The notes under the pieces are model-generated. The model worked only from the letters and a program-made list of their open reading frames with translations, was not told the origin of the DNA and made no database searches. From Sabulicella rubraurantiaca (lineage in GTDB: Bacteria; Pseudomonadota; Alphaproteobacteria; Acetobacterales; Acetobacteraceae): a DNA stretch of 64,000 bases. The stretch lies in contig NZ_JAFEUU010000005.1 of the NCBI RefSeq assembly GCF_017355885.1, forward strand, positions 290,040 through 354,039, in the 5' to 3' direction. Both the position numbers and the translations under genes were made by a program. This document shows, piece by piece, positions 1 through 8,574 of the stretch. The first letter of the stretch is position 1. Every line of letters starts with the position of its first letter.

Positions 1-1178
1 CTAACCCGGCCGATCCGCTGATCGCCGACCCCCGAAATGAGGACAACGCCTTGGTCGCGCAGGTGACGACGTTGTTCTGCATGCTGCACAACGTGATCGT
101 CGACATGCTTTCGGGTCTGAACGGCAGGGATGCGCGCGCCATCGAGAAGCGCTTCGTTTGCGCGCGGGCGGCAACGACGATGATCTACCGTCATATCCTG
201 TGCCACGACGTGCTGCGCCGCATCCTCGATTGTGACGTCCGCGAGGCCTACGAAGCCAAGGTTCTGGCCGCCGACGACCCCTCCATGCTGCTGCATCGTG
301 AAGATGGCCAGGAGGACGGCTTCGTCTCGGTGCCGCTGGAATTCTCGCATGGCGCGTTCCGCTTTGCCCACTCCATGGTGCGGCCCCTCTACCGCACTAA
401 TGGTTCCACGCGGGTGCCCGTCACGTCAGCGCTGATGGCGACGAGCGCCAGGCGCCCTGCCGCCATGCCTCTCGGCGAAGCGTGGATCCTCCGTTGGAGC
501 AACTTCTTCGAGTTGCCGGAGGTCGAAGGATCTAAGCCCAATTTCAGCCTCCGGGTCGGTCCGCGCTACACGAAGGGCATGTTCAACACCACGCTATTCC
601 CATCGCCTTTCACCGAGGATGACACCGGAGCGGGCGAGCGCCGGCACGGCGTGGCGTTCCTGGATCTGTTGAGCGCGGAGCGCGCCGGACTCTGGTCGGT
701 GAATGCGCTGTATGAGGAAGCGCGCATCCGCATGACGAAGCGTGGATGGCCTGATGTATTCGCCAAGTCCGGGATGGCGACGCCGGAGGCGAGGCGGGAC
801 GCGGTAAAGAAGTTCCTTCTTCGCGAGCGGCCGCTTTCCGACGTGCCGTGCGAGGAGGATATCAAAGCCCTTTCCGAGGATCCGCCACTGCCGTTCTACG
901 TTCAGCTCGAAGCTGAACTGGACGGCAAGGGAGAGCGGCTTGGACCGCTCGGTTCGATCCTGGTTGGCGAGGTGATTTACGACGCGCTGATGGAGCATCG
1001 CTTGCCGGGCGAGGACCACGGCCAGCCGCTGGGAGAGAAGCTGGGCGCATTGCTGCGGCAATTCAGGCAACCGCCGGAGGTGCTATCTGACGCTGCCAGG
1101 GTTTGCGACATGGCGGCGCTGGTCTCCTTCGTCCATCGCAACCGCGTGCCTGAGGAAGGCGAACCCAAGTTCCTTTGA
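1..1178 (+). CDS. Animal-type haem peroxidase, 5' end outside window
   Basis: The reading frame is open from the first base. Its first visible residues, around ADPRNEDNALVAQ and then LHNVIVDML, match the distal part of animal-type haem peroxidases, where a DPR-N-N signature precedes the helix carrying the proximal histidine (here the HN of LHNV). A later stretch, RAATTMIYRHILCHDVL, is also typical of the family. These enzymes use hydrogen peroxide to oxidise halides or organic substrates at a haem group. About 390 residues are visible, so the N-terminal part with the distal histidine lies upstream of the window. The TTG at position 51 is an internal codon, not a start. A small gene follows 30 bases downstream on the same strand. 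Confidence 0.85.
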   Translation, partial: NPADPLIADPRNEDNALVAQVTTLFCMLHNVIVDMLSGLNGRDARAIEKRFVCARAATTMIYRHILCHDVLRRILDCDVREAYEAKVLAADDPSMLLHREDGQEDGFVSVPLEFSHGAFRFAHSMVRPLYRTNGSTRVPVTSALMATSARRPAAMPLGEAWILRWSNFFELPEVEGSKPNFSLRVGPRYTKGMFNTTLFPSPFTEDDTGAGERRHGVAFLDLLSAERAGLWSVNALYEEARIRMTKRGWPDVFAKSGMATPEARRDAVKKFLLRERPLSDVPCEEDIKALSEDPPLPFYVQLEAELDGKGERLGPLGSILVGEVIYDALMEHRLPGEDHGQPLGEKLGALLRQFRQPPEVLSDAARVCDMAALVSFVHRNRVPEEGEPKFL

Positions 1179-1208
1179 TTCCAACATGGCAGAAGGAAGG
1201 AGAAGACC

Positions 1209-1595
1209 ATGCCGAAGCCGATGACAGTCCAGAACCACGGCAATCTTGGGCGCCTGATACAGAAATGGGTCCTCGATCCCACCTCACGGCCGAAGGAAGG
1301 CGACTTGGTCGAGCTGAAGCGGCAACTGAACGATGCCGATGTCAGCGCCATGATCGACCCGGCCGTCACCACCTTCCGCTTCGCTACGCATAAGTCCGAT
1401 GAACTCGTGCTCCGTCTGCCGCCGAAGGACATGTGGGAGGAGCATCGCAAACGGCTGGAAACGGAAGACTACAACCTGCCGCCCTTCTATCGCGAGGTCT
1501 CGGCTCCAGGCGCCCAGCCGCACGCATCGGTGGACGACAAGCTGGCTTTCGATGAGGAGCGGCTTGGCGACTACACCATCGCCAACTGCGCCTGA
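1209..1595 (+). CDS. Hypothetical protein following the peroxidase gene
   Basis: A 128-residue soluble protein with no signal peptide or membrane segment. It begins 30 bases after the peroxidase stop, behind a good Shine-Dalgarno (AGAAGGAAGGAGAAG just upstream of the ATG), so it probably shares the peroxidase transcript. It is rich in charged residues, contains a central DPAVTTFRF segment and ends in YTIANCA with its only cysteine two residues from the C-terminus. I do not recognise a family. Co-transcription suggests a partner, substrate or chaperone of the peroxidase, but that is inference. It ends 10 bases before the convergent regulator gene. Confidence 0.7.
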   Translation: MPKPMTVQNHGNLGRLIQKWVLDPTSRPKEGDLVELKRQLNDADVSAMIDPAVTTFRFATHKSDELVLRLPPKDMWEEHRKRLETEDYNLPPFYREVSAPGAQPHASVDDKLAFDEERLGDYTIANCA

Positions 1596-1605
1596 TGCTG
1601 CGGCG

Positions 1606-3636
1606 TCACCAGTCACCGAAGGAAAGGCCGGCAGCCTCTATGCCGGCGCCAGCGACACCGTGGCGGAGGCGTTCCCAGGTCTCCGCGCGGCTGATTGGAT
1701 AGAGGTGCAGCAGCCAGCGCGCCATGCTGGCTTCGGTGGCGTCCTCCTGGCCGCGCCAAGCAGGCCGCACCAGTTCAAAGAACTGCGCGGCCGAGCGCCT
1801 GGCGCCTTCGATGTCACCGAGATTGAATAGCGCCGCGGCCCGCCAGGCCGGCAGCGCCCGGATGCAATCCTCCGCGCGGTCGCAAGCCTCGACCGTCGCT
1901 TGGTCGTCGCCACGGAGATAGGCGATGGTGACCTGGTAGCCCCAATGCGTGCGTCCGGCGGAGAGCGTCATTTCGAGCGATTCCGCTGCCAGCCGTGCGG
2001 CTTCGGCGTGGTTGCCGCAGAACGCGTGGAACAGCGCGGCGGAGATCAGCGTCCAGGTGTCATAGGGGTTCAGCTCGCAAGCCAGGGCCATCGGCGTGGT
2101 GGCGCGGTCGTGTTGCCGTGCCATCGCCAGCGACCATCCAAGGCAAAGCTGCGCGCGGCTGTCCATCGGATCGAGCTGGACGGCGCGTCGCGCCATCACA
2201 AGGGATCGCTCCTCGCGCGCGCGGTCCCTCCAGATGCCGGGGTTGACGATGTGCTCGACATTGTCGAGCTGCGCGAGGCTGCTATAGGCCGGCGAGAAAT
2301 TCGCGTCTTCTGCGATGGCCTCCCGGAACAGGGTCCGCGCACGCTCCCAGTGTTCCGGGCTGAAGCCGCGGATGATGCTCTGTCCGAGCAGCCATCGGTC
2401 ATGTGCAGCGAGGGAGACCTCCGTGCCGCCGCTGATGCAGGACATCCGCGCCGACGAGATCTGGCCGTTCAACGACATCGCGATGCCGCGTACGAGACGA
2501 GTCTGCGCCTCGAACCAGGTTTCCAGGTCGAGGCCCATCTTCTCGCTCCACACCACGACGCCGCTTTCGGTGTCGCTCAGTGTCAGGACGAGGCTGACCC
2601 GTGTGCCGGCCTGGAAGGCTGTGCCGTCGATAGCGTAGCGGCTGGAAACCCGGCCCGCGATTGCCGCTTCGGTTGGCGTGGTGGAGCCATCCAGCACGAA
2701 CCATTCGCGGAACCGGGCGAGGCAGCCCATCAAATCGTGGCGGAAGCCCTGCACCAGGTGCTCCCGCCCTTCCGGCACGCCATGCGCAGCGAAGGGGCAG
2801 ACGCGCAGCAGCATCCGGGTGCGCCCGGTGGCAGGCTGGGCAGGCCTCGCGGCGGGAGGGGGCGGAGCCGGCCGAGGCGACGCAAGCTCGAGGCTGCCGG
2901 ACTTGATCGCCGCCACCAGCTCCTGCGTAGCCGGCGAGGGCTCCATGTCGAAATCCTCGCCCAGGAGGTTCCACAGGGATTCGTAGAGACGGAGGGCCCC
3001 GGCGATGTCGCCGTCGGCGACGGCGGCCTGCATGGCCCGCCGGCAGGCCTCCTCATGGGTGGGATCAAGGTTCAGCAGCGCGCGAGCGGCTTGGCGGCGG
3101 ACTGCCGTGTCCGTCGCGTCCAGCAGTGCCTCCAGCCGCCGCGCGAAGGCATCGTGGAGGGATTGCCGCTTCGCGAGCAGCCAGACATTGAAGGCTGGGT
3201 CGAGATCCTCATGCCCCTGGAGCAGCTCTTCGGTCAGGCTCGCTCGCTCCAGCAGCAGCAATGGAACTTCCCCGGCGGCCAGCGCGGCATTCACGCCTTC
3301 CACATCCGAGGTGAGGCCACGCAGGTCGAGCACGAGGCTCAATCGTTCCGCCGCGAGCAGCCCAGGCGGCAGGGCCTCGCGCAGCTCGTGCACCACCTGA
3401 CGCAGAGAGGCCCGTCCCTTCTCCTCGCTGGATTCGCTCCACAGCAGGCCGACGAGGCGTTCCCGCGTTTCCTCCCCTGTCGCCGACAGCGCCAGATAGG
3501 AGAGCACCGCGCGGGTCTTGCGATTGCGAAGCCGGATCTCGTGACCATCCAGGACCAACCTGAAGCCGCCAAGCAGCGACAGAGACAGGGACGCTGTCTG
3601 TGGTAGTCGCGCAGGCGCGGACAGGGTTGCCGACAT
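1606..3636 (-). CDS. SARP-type transcriptional regulator with BTAD and TPR regions
   Basis: A 676-residue protein. Residues about 18-108 form an OmpR-like winged helix (LLGGFRLVLDG, then RKTRAVLSYLALS), and residues about 110-245 are a bacterial transcriptional activation domain with RQAARALLNLDPTHEEA and GALRLYESL. After a Pro/Ala linker (about 252-270) comes the region seen in adenylate-cyclase-like TPR regulators (YAIDGTAFQAGTRVSLVLTL, residues about 325-390), then TPR helices to the C-terminus. This BTAD-TPR layout is typical of SARP/AfsR-like activators, often tied to secondary metabolism or stress. It lies 72 bases downstream of the YcaO gene on the same strand, suggesting co-transcription. 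The start codon has only a weak Shine-Dalgarno. Confidence 0.85.
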   Translation of the reverse strand: MSATLSAPARLPQTASLSLSLLGGFRLVLDGHEIRLRNRKTRAVLSYLALSATGEETRERLVGLLWSESSEEKGRASLRQVVHELREALPPGLLAAERLSLVLDLRGLTSDVEGVNAALAAGEVPLLLLERASLTEELLQGHEDLDPAFNVWLLAKRQSLHDAFARRLEALLDATDTAVRRQAARALLNLDPTHEEACRRAMQAAVADGDIAGALRLYESLWNLLGEDFDMEPSPATQELVAAIKSGSLELASPRPAPPPPAARPAQPATGRTRMLLRVCPFAAHGVPEGREHLVQGFRHDLMGCLARFREWFVLDGSTTPTEAAIAGRVSSRYAIDGTAFQAGTRVSLVLTLSDTESGVVVWSEKMGLDLETWFEAQTRLVRGIAMSLNGQISSARMSCISGGTEVSLAAHDRWLLGQSIIRGFSPEHWERARTLFREAIAEDANFSPAYSSLAQLDNVEHIVNPGIWRDRAREERSLVMARRAVQLDPMDSRAQLCLGWSLAMARQHDRATTPMALACELNPYDTWTLISAALFHAFCGNHAEAARLAAESLEMTLSAGRTHWGYQVTIAYLRGDDQATVEACDRAEDCIRALPAWRAAALFNLGDIEGARRSAAQFFELVRPAWRGQEDATEASMARWLLHLYPISRAETWERLRHGVAGAGIEAAGLSFGDW

Positions 3637-3708
3637 GGTGTCCCACCCAGAGGAGGGTTTCAGAACTTTCGTGGGCAGCTTCGAGCCTGAATATTCGCCT
3701 GCATAGAT

Positions 3709-4932
3709 TCAGGCGTGCAACATTATTCCGCGCCGTTGGCCCGGTCCCCCACCGGTTTTGGCGATGGCGGCCAGCAGGCGTGGCGGCACGCTCGTGGAAG
3801 GCGTGCAGGCCAAGCTGTCACAAATAGCGCGCCAAACCGGAACCGGATCCGCCGCGTGCTCGACGAACCACAGGTCGAATCCCGCGGTGGCGAGCCGCCT
3901 GGCGATCTCTGTGAGCAGCTGCGCCGCCGAGCCGTGGAGGGCCTCGTCGGGGCCTGCTGCGCCCTTTGGATGCAAAAGCCATTCGGCGTTTGGCCTTACC
4001 CTACGCTTCCGTTCCAGAGTGGCGCGATCGCGCTTGTCCAGGCCCTCATCGCCGCGTTCCGCTGCCCTCGCCGCCACGATGCGCTGTCCCAGTTCGTTCT
4101 GGCAAAGTTCACGCAGCGCGGCCTCGGCGGCCGCTTGCAGCGTTGCGCGCGCCGCTGTCCCGCAGCAGAAGCCCGTCCCGTCGGCGGCGAAGGAGATTGC
4201 CGCAGCCGCCGGCACTCCCAGATCTGTCGTGATGTCGATGGCCCAGGTGACGCGACCTGTCTTACGCGCGCGCCAAGCGGCGAGGGTCGCAGCGGCGGTG
4301 GCTTCCAGGGCGGGAGGGAGCGGTCGTCCAGCCCGCCCGCCGATCCACCACAAGGCGACAGCGTCGCGCTCAATGAGTTCGAGCACGGCTCGCAGCCGCG
4401 CCTCGGCCGCAGTGGGCGCCGCGGCGCAGCCGATCGAGAGCGGCCTGGGTGCCGGCTGGGTAACCCGGGCTGGCGCCCTCCGGTAGCAATGGTCGAAGGG
4501 CAGGGGGTGAAGCCCATCGCCTGACCAATGTCGGGCAAGCACCGTGTCGCCACGGCGCATGGCCCTCGCCGCCGGGGTCTCGACCTGCGCGGCGAACTCC
4601 ACCGCCTCGCCGATGCAGGCCGCGAAGGCGGCTCCGGCCGCTTCCGCGAGGCCGGACGTGCCCAGGACCTGCAGCCCCGGCTCGCCCGCAATCTCCGCCA
4701 GATCGATCTCGGCGCCGAAGCAGTACAGCCGCGGCGCGTCCCGCACGCGCAGCCGGAACACGCGCCGGCACGATGCCGCCACCTTCAGCAGCGCCGCGCG
4801 GTTGGCGCGCAAATCAGGCGGCGCATCCAGATCCCACTGGAGGAAGCCGAGCAGTTCGCGGGCCGCCTCATTCGGTGCGTCGCCGGTCTGTGCCGCCGCC
4901 GCGGCGAGCAGCGTCGCCGGCTCTAGGGCCAT
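3709..4932 (-). CDS. YcaO-domain protein (putative peptide cyclodehydratase/thioamidase)
   Basis: A 407-residue protein carrying the three YcaO ATP-binding stretches: a GTSGLAEAAGAAFAACIGEAVE block (residues about 91-112), the diagnostic AVLELIERDAVALWW block (about 182-196, with E185, E188 and R189), and GTAARATLQAAAEAALRELCQ (about 258-278). YcaO enzymes use ATP to activate a peptide backbone amide, making azolines, thioamides or related bonds in RiPP peptides, and some modify ribosomal or enzyme targets. In the first block the usual arginine after EA-E is a phenylalanine (F113), and there is no proline-rich C-terminus. No dehydrogenase, TfuA or obvious precursor peptide is adjacent. A clear AGGGGAG Shine-Dalgarno precedes the ATG. 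The SARP regulator follows on the same strand. Confidence 0.85.
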   Translation of the reverse strand: MALEPATLLAAAAAQTGDAPNEAARELLGFLQWDLDAPPDLRANRAALLKVAASCRRVFRLRVRDAPRLYCFGAEIDLAEIAGEPGLQVLGTSGLAEAAGAAFAACIGEAVEFAAQVETPAARAMRRGDTVLARHWSGDGLHPLPFDHCYRRAPARVTQPAPRPLSIGCAAAPTAAEARLRAVLELIERDAVALWWIGGRAGRPLPPALEATAAATLAAWRARKTGRVTWAIDITTDLGVPAAAAISFAADGTGFCCGTAARATLQAAAEAALRELCQNELGQRIVAARAAERGDEGLDKRDRATLERKRRVRPNAEWLLHPKGAAGPDEALHGSAAQLLTEIARRLATAGFDLWFVEHAADPVPVWRAICDSLACTPSTSVPPRLLAAIAKTGGGPGQRRGIMLHA

Positions 4933-5670
4933 GGCACTCCCCTGTCCTGATGCCGCAATTCACGTATGCCTCACGGCAGGGTGGCGGAGGCGGGGGCCGG
5001 GATGGAAGCGCGCTGAGGACCTAAGGCTTCGTCACCGCCTCCCTCAGCGTGGCGCAGCATCTCCCCGCCGGCAGCAGCGCAGTCCGGCGTCGCCAGGTCC
5101 GTTCTCCCGCGCTCGCGCCCTGCGGGGAAGCTGCTGCTGATCGGCTGGGCAGGGTCGAGGCATGCGAAAAGCCTGGTCTTTGCTGGGCTTTCCGGGGGCC
5201 CGCCTTGTCGATGCCATGGATGCGGTTCGCCTTTCCTGTGCCACCGTACCCTGCGGCCGGTCGGCCAGTTGCGGCCGAGGAACGGCGACGCTGGGTCACG
5301 GGTGGACTAGCCGCTTTTGCGCCTCGCCCTGCGCCTGGAGGGGGCGCGCACTTGGATCGTCGCGAAAGAGAATTGGTCTTGCTTCGGCGCGGTGATGTGA
5401 GGATCACGCTGGTCTGACGAAGGCTTGATGCCCCCCCGTGCAGTCTCCTTTCGCGCCTCGATGGCGCACCAGGAAAGGAGACCGGACATGCTGCCGAAAT
5501 TCTTCATCAGAGCAGGCTGCGCGATCGCAATGCCGGTCGCGCAAGCCGGATGCACCAGCCACCCCATGGCCGACACCTGGCCTGTCGCGATGTCGGAGCG
5601 TCACCAGCGGTTCGCCGCTCTGCCGGCTGCCGCGGTGCTTGACCAAGACACAATCGAGAGGAGCATTCCC
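4933..5670 (+). other. Long intergenic stretch with an abortive lipoprotein-like leader
   Basis: No gene can be supported between the YcaO start and the small exported protein at 5671. An ATG at 5488 does have a strong Shine-Dalgarno (AGGAAAGGAG, 5471-5480) and is in frame with the downstream gene. It would encode MLPKFFIRAGCAIAMPVAQAGC, a short leader ending in a lipobox-like cysteine. Reading through gives a protein with two tandem export signals, so the leader is more likely a remnant or a translated upstream peptide. The rest is GC-rich with only shadow reading frames on both strands. Confidence 0.4.
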
Positions 5671-6063
5671 ATGACCAAGATCCGCAACACCCTCGCCCTT
5701 TTCGCTGTCGCCGCCGCCATTCTCGGCTCGGGCGCGGCAGGCGCGCAGTCCTGCCCGTGCATGACCCGTGGTGCCGAGGATTCGAGCATCGACTACGGTT
5801 CGGCAGCGCCTAACAACGTCGTCGGCGGCGGCAACCTAGTCGCCCGCTTCGAGGAGGAAAACCGCACCTTCACCTACCTTGAGCCGCGGTTCGAGCAGCA
5901 GGCTCAGACCGGTCTGGTGCCCCATGTCTTCACCTCGGGTGACGGACGGGCCGAGGTGGTGTGGGTGCCTTCGGGCACGCTGCCCAGCGCCCTGGCCACG
6001 ATGGGTGGTGACGGTAGCCTGCTCCGGCAGCGTGGCCTCCAGCGGCGCCTCGCCAGCCGGTGA
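5671..6063 (+). CDS. Small exported hypothetical protein
   Basis: A 130-residue protein with a Sec signal peptide (MTKIRNTLALFAVAAAILGS, cleavage expected after AGA-Q near residue 25). The mature part starts QSCPCMTRG, giving a CPC cysteine pair right at its N-terminus, and the rest is polar with no recognisable domain. The start is chosen at 5671 because GAGAGGAG lies 7-16 bases upstream and the signal peptide begins there; an in-frame upstream start at 5488 is possible. I do not recognise a family. The CPC pair could bind metal or form a disulfide, which is inference. Confidence 0.6.
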   Translation: MTKIRNTLALFAVAAAILGSGAAGAQSCPCMTRGAEDSSIDYGSAAPNNVVGGGNLVARFEEENRTFTYLEPRFEQQAQTGLVPHVFTSGDGRAEVVWVPSGTLPSALATMGGDGSLLRQRGLQRRLASR

Positions 6064-6294
6064 GACATGACAAGCCCGGGCCGCCCCGCAGCGACCCGGG
6101 CCCTCTCCAGGACGAGGTGCGTCCTCAGGAGAGTCGCCGCGTAAACTCCGCGGCTGATCTGTATCCGGCCCGGACTCCGATGATGGCGCTGTCCTCGTCC
6201 TGCGGAAGCTGACGGCGGCGGGATCATCGGGGCCCGGGCCTTCAATTTGCATCATTGCTCACCCTCAAGGGGGTCGCCATTGCCGCCAGAAGGA

Positions 6295-6609
6295 TCAGAG
6301 CGCCTCGTTCACCTGGACGATTGGCTGGACATCGGTGAACCGAGGGATGTCGGAGAAGATCTCAGCGCCGTGTGCTGCAACAGCCTGCTGAAGAGCGTCA
6401 GCAGTGGAGAAGTTGAGCAGCGCGATGACCTGATAAGGGGCCGGCCTGCCGTCCGGCGTGCCGATCCCGCGCAGGAACCGGGCGTCCTTCAGGCCTATGG
6501 GTTCCCAGCGTTGCCGCACCAGGGCGGCGTGCCGCTCCATGTAGTAGCCATGGTCAAAGCGGGACCCCTCTTGGTTGGGGTAGAGCACGGTCACAAGAAC
6601 CACGATCAT
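6295..6609 (-). CDS. EthD family protein
   Basis: A 104-residue ferredoxin-like (dimeric alpha/beta barrel) protein. It starts MIVVLVTVLYPNQEGSRFD and continues with HGYYMERHAALVRQRW, matching the EthD signature of a beta strand, a YP-(x)n-FD-YY segment and the H-(x)2-LV helix. The C-terminal half carries the YQVIALLNF strand expected in the fold. EthD-like proteins were first seen in ethyl tert-butyl ether degradation clusters, and relatives are small dimeric enzymes or accessory proteins; this one's substrate cannot be inferred. AAAGGGAGG precedes the ATG closely. It is transcribed away from the SnoaL-like gene. Confidence 0.8.
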   Translation of the reverse strand: MIVVLVTVLYPNQEGSRFDHGYYMERHAALVRQRWEPIGLKDARFLRGIGTPDGRPAPYQVIALLNFSTADALQQAVAAHGAEIFSDIPRFTDVQPIVQVNEAL

Positions 6610-6843
6610 GTCCTCCCTTTTGCGATGCTAGGCTAAGCCCCTTCGCAGAGCACATGCCATCACGAATGTGTCGTCGCGCCATCATCCATGGGAGTACTGG
6701 GCGCAGCGGTTACGGCCGAGGCGGCCCAAGGATGGCGCCGTCATAGCCAAGGGTGCGCAGCAAACTGCGCTTGTTTCGCGCCGGCACTGAGCCCTAGGCT
6801 TTTCCCCGCACTGGAAAACAAGAGCACATCAGGGAGGAGTGCC

Positions 6844-7254
6844 ATGTCTCATATGGAAACCGCGAAGGCTTTCTTTGAAGCCTGCGAGGCCGGTCGGGGC
6901 TGGGAGGCGTGCCGTCCGCACTGTGCGCCCGATGCATCCTTCTCGGCGCAAGCTGGGGCTCTCGCTGATGTGCGGACGTTGGAGCAATACGTCGAGTGGA
7001 TGAAGGGCATCCTCACGGTTTTGACCGATGGAAGCTACGAACTGCATGCCTTTGCCGAGGACCGCGAGCGCGGACAGGTTTGCGCCTTCGCCACCTTCAT
7101 CGGCACGCACAAGGCGGGAGGCCCGGTCCCACCCACCGGGAAGACCACGCGCACGGACTACGTCTACGTGATGCGATTCCGCGACGGGAAGATCGCGCAC
7201 ATGACCAAGATCTGGAATGACGGCTACGCGCTCAAGGAGCTTGGCTGGGCCTGA
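6844..7254 (+). CDS. SnoaL-like/NTF2-fold protein
   Basis: A 136-residue protein of the NTF2-like superfamily: an N-terminal helix (METAKAFFEACEAG), a middle segment WMKGILTVLTDGSYELH, and the closing strands GKTTRTDYVYVMRFRDGKIAHMTKIWND that form the cone-shaped sheet. SnoaL-like proteins act as cyclases, isomerases or small-ligand binders. No catalytic Asp-His pair can be assigned with certainty. The start is set at the ATG behind AGGGAGGAGTGCC; the longer upstream frame lacks a ribosome site. It is followed by a Bug gene 155 bases downstream. Confidence 0.75.
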   Translation: MSHMETAKAFFEACEAGRGWEACRPHCAPDASFSAQAGALADVRTLEQYVEWMKGILTVLTDGSYELHAFAEDRERGQVCAFATFIGTHKAGGPVPPTGKTTRTDYVYVMRFRDGKIAHMTKIWNDGYALKELGWA

Positions 7255-7409
7255 TCCTTCACCAATCCTTCCGCAATTCCTTCGCCGGGGCTGGCCGGGC
7301 TGCTCATTGCGCGTGGTGTCGGGATCCCACGCGGCAAGGTCAGCACCGGAGTGCATGGTTTGGTAGCTTGCTCCCGGCTTCGGCACGCAAGGATGGAGCG
7401 AACTGGGCC

Positions 7410-8378
7410 ATGAAACGACGCACCGCCGTTCTGACTGCCCTCGGCCTTGGCGCCATGCGCGGCGCTTCTGCGCAGGAGCCCTGGCCCAACCGCCCCATCC
7501 GGATGATCGTGCCTTATCCGCCAGGCGGTGGAACGGATGTGATCTCGCGTGAGTTGGCGTTGCGCCTGGCCACGCTCACCGGCTGGACCATCGTCGCGGA
7601 GAACCGGCCCAGCGCTGGCGGCAATGTCGGGATCGACGCTGTCGCCAAGGCGACGGATGGCCACACCATCGGCATGGGGCAGACTTCCAACCTCGCGATC
7701 AATCCGACGCTCTACGGCGCCAACATCCCCTATCAGCCGCTTCGGGATCTGGCGCTCGTCTCGCTGGTCGCGTCGCAGCCGAATGTCTTCGTGGTGGCGC
7801 GGACCGCGCCCTACCGGAGCTTGCAGGACGTGGTTGCAGCCGCCGGCGCGGGGCCGGGCCGGCTGACGGCCGGCCATCCCGGCAACGGCACGGTCGGCCA
7901 CCTGAGCACCGAGATGATCGCCCTTGCCGCGCGGGTAGAGCTGACGGTCGTGCCGTATCGCGGTGCTGCGCAACTCGTCACCGACCTGTTGGCAGGCCGG
8001 CTGGACCTTTATTCCGCCAACCCGCTGGCGGTGAAGGGGATGATGGATTCCGGCGAGCTGCGCCCGATCGCCGTCACATCCGCCCGGCGAATGCGCATCC
8101 TGCCGGAGGTGCCGACGGTCGCGGAGTCCGGGTTCCCTGGCTTTGACGCGGTGAATTGGACCGGCATTGTCGCCCCCGCCCGCACGCCACCTTCCATCCT
8201 GATGCAATTGAAGGGCGCGGTGGTGCGCGCCCTGCGGCAGGAGGAGGTGGTGGCACGGCTGGAGGGGGAGGGCAGCGAGTCCACGCCCTCCACGCCCGAG
8301 CAGTTCCGGACCTTTCTTTCCGCCGAGATCGAGAAATGGGGCCGCGTGGTCCGGGAGGCGCGGGTTCAGGCGGATTGA
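7410..8378 (+). CDS. Bug-family solute-binding protein (TTT type)
   Basis: A 322-residue tripartite-tricarboxylate-transporter-type periplasmic receptor. It has a Tat/Sec signal (MKRRTAVLTALGLGAMRGASA), the family opening WPNRPIRMIVPYPPGGGTDVISR, the RPSAGGNVGIDAVAKATDGHT segment, a PYRGAAQLVTDLLAGRLD block and the terminal PEQFRTFLSAEIEKWGRVV motif. Bug proteins bind organic acids, amides or amino acids in the periplasm. No TctA or TctB permease genes lie nearby, so this is an orphan receptor. The start at 7410 begins the signal peptide; upstream residues in frame have no export character. Confidence 0.9.
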   Translation: MKRRTAVLTALGLGAMRGASAQEPWPNRPIRMIVPYPPGGGTDVISRELALRLATLTGWTIVAENRPSAGGNVGIDAVAKATDGHTIGMGQTSNLAINPTLYGANIPYQPLRDLALVSLVASQPNVFVVARTAPYRSLQDVVAAAGAGPGRLTAGHPGNGTVGHLSTEMIALAARVELTVVPYRGAAQLVTDLLAGRLDLYSANPLAVKGMMDSGELRPIAVTSARRMRILPEVPTVAESGFPGFDAVNWTGIVAPARTPPSILMQLKGAVVRALRQEEVVARLEGEGSESTPSTPEQFRTFLSAEIEKWGRVVREARVQAD

Positions 8379-8484
8379 TCAGGCGGTGGGGATGACGGCA
8401 CCGTCGAAGGTCTGTTCCGCGAACTCGCGCACCTCGGGATAGGCATAGCCGGCAGCAAGGCGCCGCGCCCAGGGCCCGTTCTCG

Positions 8485-8574
8485 TCAGGGCGCCGCGATT
8501 GTGAGGCCTGCGAGGACGAGGGCGCCGTAGGTGACGGTGAGGGCCAAGGCGGCACGACCGGCGAGGTCAAGCAT
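8485..8574 (-). CDS. Possible 29-residue single-span membrane peptide
   Basis: A very short frame whose ATG overlaps the last codons of the 67-residue gene upstream (start at 8574, upstream stop at 8567-8569). That arrangement would allow translational coupling. The product is MLDLAGRAALALTVTYGALVLAGLTIAAP, given here only by its features: a short N-terminal Asp-Leu-Ala-Gly-Arg head and then one uninterrupted hydrophobic helix of about 20 residues. Such membrane miniproteins often modulate larger membrane complexes. Evidence is limited to overlap and hydrophobic character. Confidence 0.3.
   Translation of the reverse strand: MLDLAGRAALALTVTYGALVLAGLTIAAP

Noticed and set aside
1900..3606. 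A 568-codon plus-strand open frame opposite the SARP gene
   Set aside because: Antisense shadow of the SARP coding sequence with no recognisable motifs or ribosome site.
8379..8484. Possible C-terminal remnant on the minus strand (GPWARRLAAGYAYPEVREFA)
   Set aside because: It looks protein-like but is too short to assign to a family, and no further homology could be traced upstream.
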